Of a stretch of 64,000 bases of DNA, positions 60,124-64,000 are shown in pieces (the stretch's first letter is position 1; every line of letters begins with the position of its first letter). Below the pieces are notes generated by a model. It was given only the letters and a program-made list of their open reading frames with translations, searched no databases and was not told where the DNA came from. Origin of the DNA: Opitutaceae bacterium TAV5. Its GTDB lineage: Bacteria > Verrucomicrobiota > Verrucomicrobiia > Opitutales > Opitutaceae. The stretch spans positions 6,805,001-6,869,000 of the forward strand of contig CP007053.1 in assembly GCA_000242935.3 (NCBI GenBank), given 5' to 3'. The position numbers and the translations under genes are program-made.

Positions 60124-61185
60124 ATGGAGATCGAAGGTCAACGCCCCGTCCGCACGCAGCAGAAGAAACCCGGTTTCCCTGTCAGCGAACAACTCCGCTC
60201 CTACCTGCGCCGCTGGCAACGGGAACGCGAACTGCCCGTGACCTACGAACGCCTGCGCCGCTTCTCCGACAGCGTGCCGCTCAGCGACTCGCGCGGACGC
60301 CACACGCTCTGGGAAAGCGTGTTCTACGATCACCTCGAGATGCACCAGTTGCAGGAAGACCTGAAGCAGGTTTACGCCATCCTGCGCGTCGACGGCGACA
60401 TGTCCGTCATGCAGCACCTTTACATCGACCGCATCGACTTTTGCGCCTTCGGCAACTCCGCCCCGTTTCGTATCCGGATCGTCAATGCCTACAACGACAA
60501 TCCCGATCACTTCTACATCAAGAAAGGCGACGCCTCGCGTATCTACGGGCTGGATCTCGAGCACCTGCTCTCGCCCAACCGCATGAACTACCTCACTTTC
60601 GGCAACACGCTCGTCGAGGAGCACATCGCCGGCATCCCGGGCAACGAGTTCATCTCGCGCTGGATGGAGAGCCCCGAAATCCGCCCGATCCGCCTTGCCA
60701 AGGAACTCGTGAAATTCAACGAACGCTGCTTTGTCCGCCTGCTCGGTGACATGCGCAGCTACAACTACGTGGTCGTTTTCACCCCCGATTTCGAAGGCGC
60801 GCAGATTCGCCTGCGCGCCATGGACTTCGACCAGCAAAGCTACGAAGGCCGGATGAATTTTTACCGTCCGCAGTTCTACAAGGACAACCAGGCGCTCGCC
60901 CTCTTCTGCACCAAGCACCTGCGGATCGAGACCGCCCGCCAGTACGAACGCGAGGAGCAGGTGCTCATGCTCCAGCGCGCCGCGATCAGCGACAACCGGC
61001 TGGGCATGCTCCTCACGGCCATGTCGAGCGACGAACTCGCCCCGCCGGAAAACGTGCGCGAGTTGCGCGAGTCGCTGGCCGAGCACTACAAGCGCAGCGC
61101 CTACCTCGATTGCGAGTCGATGGGTGAACTGGTCAGCGAAAACCTCGAATCCATCCGCCTCAACATCATCTCCGGCGGCGTGTGA
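60124..61185 (+). CDS. conserved protein of unknown function
   Basis: 353 residues, soluble, mixed alpha/beta: ERLRRFSDSVPLSDSRGRHT, LWESVFYDHLEMHQLQEDLK, VMQHLYIDRIDFCAFGNSAP, NRMNYLTFGNTLVEEHIAG and IRLRAMDFDQQSYEGRMNFY. The segment LRAMDFDQQSYEG recalls the metal-binding DFD/DxD of kinase-like folds, which is weak inference. It lies 61 bases downstream of the small hypothetical gene. Confidence 0.7.
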   Translation: MEIEGQRPVRTQQKKPGFPVSEQLRSYLRRWQRERELPVTYERLRRFSDSVPLSDSRGRHTLWESVFYDHLEMHQLQEDLKQVYAILRVDGDMSVMQHLYIDRIDFCAFGNSAPFRIRIVNAYNDNPDHFYIKKGDASRIYGLDLEHLLSPNRMNYLTFGNTLVEEHIAGIPGNEFISRWMESPEIRPIRLAKELVKFNERCFVRLLGDMRSYNYVVVFTPDFEGAQIRLRAMDFDQQSYEGRMNFYRPQFYKDNQALALFCTKHLRIETARQYEREEQVLMLQRAAISDNRLGMLLTAMSSDELAPPENVRELRESLAEHYKRSAYLDCESMGELVSENLESIRLNIISGGV

Positions 61186-61202
61186 TGATCCGCGGCAGCA
61201 CC

Positions 61203-61315
61203 GGAGCGGCGGCATTCCTGCCGCTGCGACGAGGCGCACTGCGCCTCGCCCTTTTGCCGGTACAAGCCACAAACATACCCAAACCGGCGACGGCGGCCAG
61301 GAATGCCGCCGCTCC
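61203..61315. repeat. GGAGCGGCGG-family cloverleaf palindrome, copy 2
   Basis: Left GGAGCGGCGGCATTCCTGCC, inner GAGGCGCACTGCGCCTC, right GGCCAGGAATGCCGCCGCTC then C. Lies exactly between the convergent unknown gene and mlaA, its right end touching the mlaA stop codon. Confidence 0.9.
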
Positions 61316-62124
61316 TACTGCTTCACGGCCGCCTCGCGGTACTGGAGATACGCGTTGCGCGTGGCGATGTACGGATCGATCGCGTTCTTGCCGGCCGCGG
61401 CGTCAAAGGTGCGGAGCAAGTCGGGCGTCTGGTTGATGATATCCGTCGCGTACACCGCCGTCTGCACTTCCCAGCCGCCGAAAACTTCCTCTTTCGTCAC
61501 GCGCCAGCCCACGGGATTGAGCAGCGAATCGCCGACCTGGCCCACCGTGTCGCGCACCGAACCGGGACCGAGGATCGGCAGCACGAGGTACGGACCGGCC
61601 CCGATCCCCCAGCGGCCGAAAGCCTGGCCGATGTCTTCGCGCGGGAGGTCCGCGAGTTCGGGCACATTGTCCGACTGCCTGATAAAGCCGCCGAGGCCGC
61701 CGAGCGTATTGACGACAAACTTGCCCGTCTCCTTCCCCGCCCGCTTGAACTTGCCCTGGAGCACGCAGCCCACGAACCGGACGGGAAACTTGATGTTGTC
61801 GAAAAAGTTGGTCAGCCCGCTGCGCACCGGCTTCGGCACAACCTTCTCGTAACCCTTCGACACCGGACGCAACACGTAGTCGTACACGCCTTCATTGAAC
61901 TTGAATGTCAGCCGGTTGAGCGGCTCCAGCGGATCGAAAACCTCGGGCAAGGCATATTCATCAAAATCGTCCTCCTCCACGACCTTCTTGACGAGTTCGG
62001 GATCGGGCCGCTGCGGCGTCTTCTGCGCCTCGAGCCGGACCGGGAAAACCGCGAACGCCAGCACCAGCGCGCAGGCGCCGGCAAATGAAAGAAAGGACGA
62101 GACCGGGAATCGGGAAACGTTCAT
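61315..62124 (-). CDS. mlaA: MlaA-family outer-membrane phospholipid transport protein
   Basis: 269 residues. YALPEVFDPLEPLNRLTFKF, the NFFDNIKFPVRFVGCVL region, DLPREDIGQAFGRWGIGAGP and YLVLPILGPGSVRDTVGQVG are MlaA/VacJ signatures. The N-terminus looks like a type I signal (ending FPVRLEAQ); the only early Cys (18) lies in the hydrophobic core and a canonical lipobox is not evident. MlaA removes phospholipids from the outer leaflet and passes them to MlaC. Overlaps mlaC by 4 bases. Confidence 0.93.
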   Translation of the reverse strand: MNVSRFPVSSFLSFAGACALVLAFAVFPVRLEAQKTPQRPDPELVKKVVEEDDFDEYALPEVFDPLEPLNRLTFKFNEGVYDYVLRPVSKGYEKVVPKPVRSGLTNFFDNIKFPVRFVGCVLQGKFKRAGKETGKFVVNTLGGLGGFIRQSDNVPELADLPREDIGQAFGRWGIGAGPYLVLPILGPGSVRDTVGQVGDSLLNPVGWRVTKEEVFGGWEVQTAVYATDIINQTPDLLRTFDAAAGKNAIDPYIATRNAYLQYREAAVKQ

Positions 62125-62744
62125 GGCTGACCGCTCACTACAGGCTGTTGGAGATTTTTTTCAAGGGAACGAATGACCTCGTCGGCGCCGCCCTTTTTGT
62201 AGAGGGGATCGAACTGGGCGCGGTAATTGGCCACGAGGCTCACGCCTTCGATGATCACGTCGTAGATGCGCCAGGCGCTTTCGCCCTTTGCCTGCTCGAG
62301 GCGGTAGGCCACGGCATAACGCTTCCCGTCAAAGGTGATCGTGCTCGGGATCTCGCGCCGGGTTTCGGAAAGTTCGCCGGCCTTGCCGAAGGCGATGACC
62401 GGACGCGGTCCCGGGTCGAATTTGTCCGAATAGGTGCGGATGACGAGGGTGGCGAACAGGTCGATCGTCCGCTTCTGCTGGTCGGCGCTGAAACTGCGCC
62501 AGCCCGGACCGATCGCGAGGCGGGTGGCGCGTTCGAAATTGAAATACTGCTCCAGCACCGGGCGGAGCCGCTGGTGCAGCGGCTGGTGGCTCGCGGTGTC
62601 ATAGGCGACGGACAGCACCTGGTCGACGGCGGCGGTGAGCGTTTCCTGCGGGCCGCTCCCGGCTGCGGTTGCGGCGCGAACGGTAGCGGCACTCGTGGCG
62701 AGCAGAAGCGGGATGGCGAGGAGGATGGCGAGGTGGCGTTTCAT
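62121..62744 (-). CDS. mlaC: MlaC-like periplasmic phospholipid carrier
   Basis: 207 residues from ATG 62744, with signal peptide (HLAILLAIPLLLATSAATVRA). YFNFERATRLAIGPGWRSFS and VIRTYSDKFDPG correspond to the MlaC/Ttg2D fold, with GESAWRIYDVIIEGVSLVAN near the C-terminus. It shuttles phospholipids between MlaA and the MlaFEDB complex. Between mlaD and mlaA in one operon. Confidence 0.92.
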   Translation of the reverse strand: MKRHLAILLAIPLLLATSAATVRAATAAGSGPQETLTAAVDQVLSVAYDTASHQPLHQRLRPVLEQYFNFERATRLAIGPGWRSFSADQQKRTIDLFATLVIRTYSDKFDPGPRPVIAFGKAGELSETRREIPSTITFDGKRYAVAYRLEQAKGESAWRIYDVIIEGVSLVANYRAQFDPLYKKGGADEVIRSLEKNLQQPVVSGQP

Positions 62745-62821
62745 GGTGTGGCGGGTGGCGGTGAAGGGTTGTCCGATGCGAATTGCCCGGCGTTTGGCGA
62801 AAGGAGTGCGGGATGTCCGGA

Positions 62822-63313
62822 TCATTCCCGGACGGCGGTGGCCGCTTCTCCGGATTCGGGAGATTTTTTGTCCACCGAACCGAAGGCGAAGCGGCTGATG
62901 AGCGATTCGATATCGACGGCGGGTTCGGTCTCGGTGATGCGTTCGCCCGGTTTGAAAAACTCGTCGTCGCCGCCGGGCGCGAGCGCGATGTAACGGTCGC
63001 CGATCAGGCCGCTGGTCTTGATCGAGGCCATGGTGTCGGTCGGGAGTTTGAGCGAATCCTGCAGGCGGAGCGTGACGATGGCGTTGAACCCGTCGTCCAG
63101 CCGCACGCTCTCGACGCGCCCCACGGGCACGCCGGCGATGATGACGCTGCTGCCGGGATTGATCCCGCCGGAGTTGGCAAAGCGCGCCTCGAGGAGCCAG
63201 GAGCCGCTGCCGAGGAGCGTGCCGGAGCCGATCTTGATGGCGAGCCAGGCGATCGCGACGATGCCGGCGAGGACGAAGGCTCCGACGATCAGTTCTGTTT
63301 TGTTTTGCTTCAT
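62822..63313 (-). CDS. mlaD: MlaD-like MCE-domain protein
   Basis: 163 residues: one N-terminal anchor (NKTELIVGAFVLAGIVAIAWL) and one MCE domain (ARFANSGGINPGSSVIIAGV, PVGRVESVRLDDGFNAIVTL, MASIKTSGLIGDRYIALAPG). It forms the hexameric ring through which lipids pass in the Mla system. Starts 12 bases after mlaF. Confidence 0.94.
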   Translation of the reverse strand: MKQNKTELIVGAFVLAGIVAIAWLAIKIGSGTLLGSGSWLLEARFANSGGINPGSSVIIAGVPVGRVESVRLDDGFNAIVTLRLQDSLKLPTDTMASIKTSGLIGDRYIALAPGGDDEFFKPGERITETEPAVDIESLISRFAFGSVDKKSPESGEAATAVRE

Positions 63314-63325
63314 GACGTTCGGGTT

Positions 63326-64000
63326 TTACGCGGCGGTTCCGGAAAGGGAGGCAGCTCCGCCGCCGAGGGCGGCGAGCGTGTGGCGGAGGGCGTCGGCGCT
63401 GTCGCGGAAGGCGCGCACGCCGGGGTCCTGCGAGGCGCTGAATTCGGCGGGCGTGCCCTGGAAACGCATCGTGCCGCTGTCGAGCAGCGCCACGCGGTCG
63501 CTGGCGACGAGCGCCTCGGGCACGTCGTGCGTGACGACCACGGCCGTGAAACCGAACTGGCGGCGGTACTTCGTGATCATCTCGAACACGCTGTTGCGCC
63601 GCAGCGGATCGAGGCCGGCGGTGGGCTCGTCGAAAAGCACGATCTCCGGGCGCGTGACGATGGCGCGGGCGAGCGCGAGGCGTTTCTGCATGCCGCCGGA
63701 AAGCTGGCCGGGATATTTTCCCGCGCTGGTGTCGAGTTCGAGCTGGCGCAGCGCCTCCATGCAGCGTTTGCGGATTTCCTGGTTGGGAATCCGCGTCGTC
63801 TGCTCGAGCGGCAGCGCGACGTTCTCGAGTGCGGTCAGCGAGTCGAAAAGGGCGTTGCTCTGGAAAAGGTAGCTGCAACGGCGGCGAAATTCGGCGCGCG
63901 CGTCGGGATCGTCGGCATTGAGCGGCTTGCCGTCGAAACAGACCTCGCCGCGGTCGGGCCGGATGATGCCGGCGAGGCACTTCAGGAAGACGGATTTGCC
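63326..64000 (-). CDS. mlaF: MlaF-like ABC ATPase (partial, cut by window end)
   Basis: The reading frame continues upstream through the window edge, which falls inside Walker A (GKSVFLKCLAGIIRPDRGEV). Signature LSGGMQKRLALARAI, Walker B VLFDEPTAGLDPL and the H-loop VVVTHDVPEALVAS are present. It drives phospholipid transport across the inner membrane with MlaE, whose gene should lie just outside the window. No start codon is visible here. Confidence 0.93.
   Translation of the reverse strand, partial: GKSVFLKCLAGIIRPDRGEVCFDGKPLNADDPDARAEFRRRCSYLFQSNALFDSLTALENVALPLEQTTRIPNQEIRKRCMEALRQLELDTSAGKYPGQLSGGMQKRLALARAIVTRPEIVLFDEPTAGLDPLRRNSVFEMITKYRRQFGFTAVVVTHDVPEALVASDRVALLDSGTMRFQGTPAEFSASQDPGVRAFRDSADALRHTLAALGGGAASLSGTAA

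Overview
The window is GC-rich, densely packed DNA with many GTG starts, few clear Shine-Dalgarno sites and many 4-base ATGA/GTGA gene overlaps. It encodes a Gram-negative (diderm) cell: KdsB for KDO-LPS, the Mla phospholipid pathway, TolB and a LolD-type ATPase. These traits, together with a lone ParC-like topoisomerase, sugar-isomerase and heparinase-type enzymes and abundant dispersed palindromes, would fit a Verrucomicrobiota member near the Opitutaceae. That placement is inference; no rRNA gene is present to confirm it.

Layout. 1-10 kb: a secreted glycoside-hydrolase-like protein, RsmE, an aldo/keto reductase, a small lipoprotein, a cNMP-binding DUF1003 membrane protein, and a four-gene YbhGFSR-type ABC-2 exporter operon. 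10-16 kb: HAD phosphatase, HisC, a Dcm-type cytosine methylase overlapping hisC, its Vsr repair partner, and LeuA behind a leucine-rich leader ORF. 16-28 kb: a lipoprotein with a possible Cys-His-Asp triad, a DinG-like helicase, two gene fragments (SsuE-like and aldo/keto reductase-like), a heterodimeric ABC exporter, two ABC-2 permeases split by an exported protein of unknown function, RNase III and tRNA-Arg(ACG). 28-40 kb: a PstS-like binding protein, MutY, a TIM-barrel isomerase, ribosomal protein S21, a second heterodimeric ABC exporter with an apparent uORF/terminator leader, HPr, KdsB and ParC. 40-43 kb: a repeat-rich accessory patch with a hexamer-armed giant palindrome, an IS630-like MITE, an IS630 element with a frameshifted transposase, and a gene truncated by that IS. 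43-64 kb: a sodium:solute symporter, a tRNA nucleotidyltransferase, HemX-HemA, a LolC/LolD-like pair, a heparinase II/III protein, a WalJ-type hydrolase, pyruvate kinase, a gamma-glutamylcyclotransferase-like protein, TolB, Mrp, a SufT-like protein, two unknown proteins, and mlaA-mlaC-mlaD-mlaF, with mlaF cut by the window edge.

The most unusual feature is the number of long imperfect palindromes between genes. Many have arms built from short degenerate tandem words (CTGAAA, GTTCAGG, CACGAAA, CGCGAATGA, TTAGCG, CAGAGGC, GAGNNN). Several run into coding sequence, where they supply C-termini, interdomain linkers and, in the heparinase gene, the signal-like segment. Two other palindrome groups (GTGGCACGG and GGAGCGGCGG) have nested, cloverleaf-like structure, and a third is bounded by TGTTACGC. 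No CRISPR array, prophage or rRNA operon was seen.
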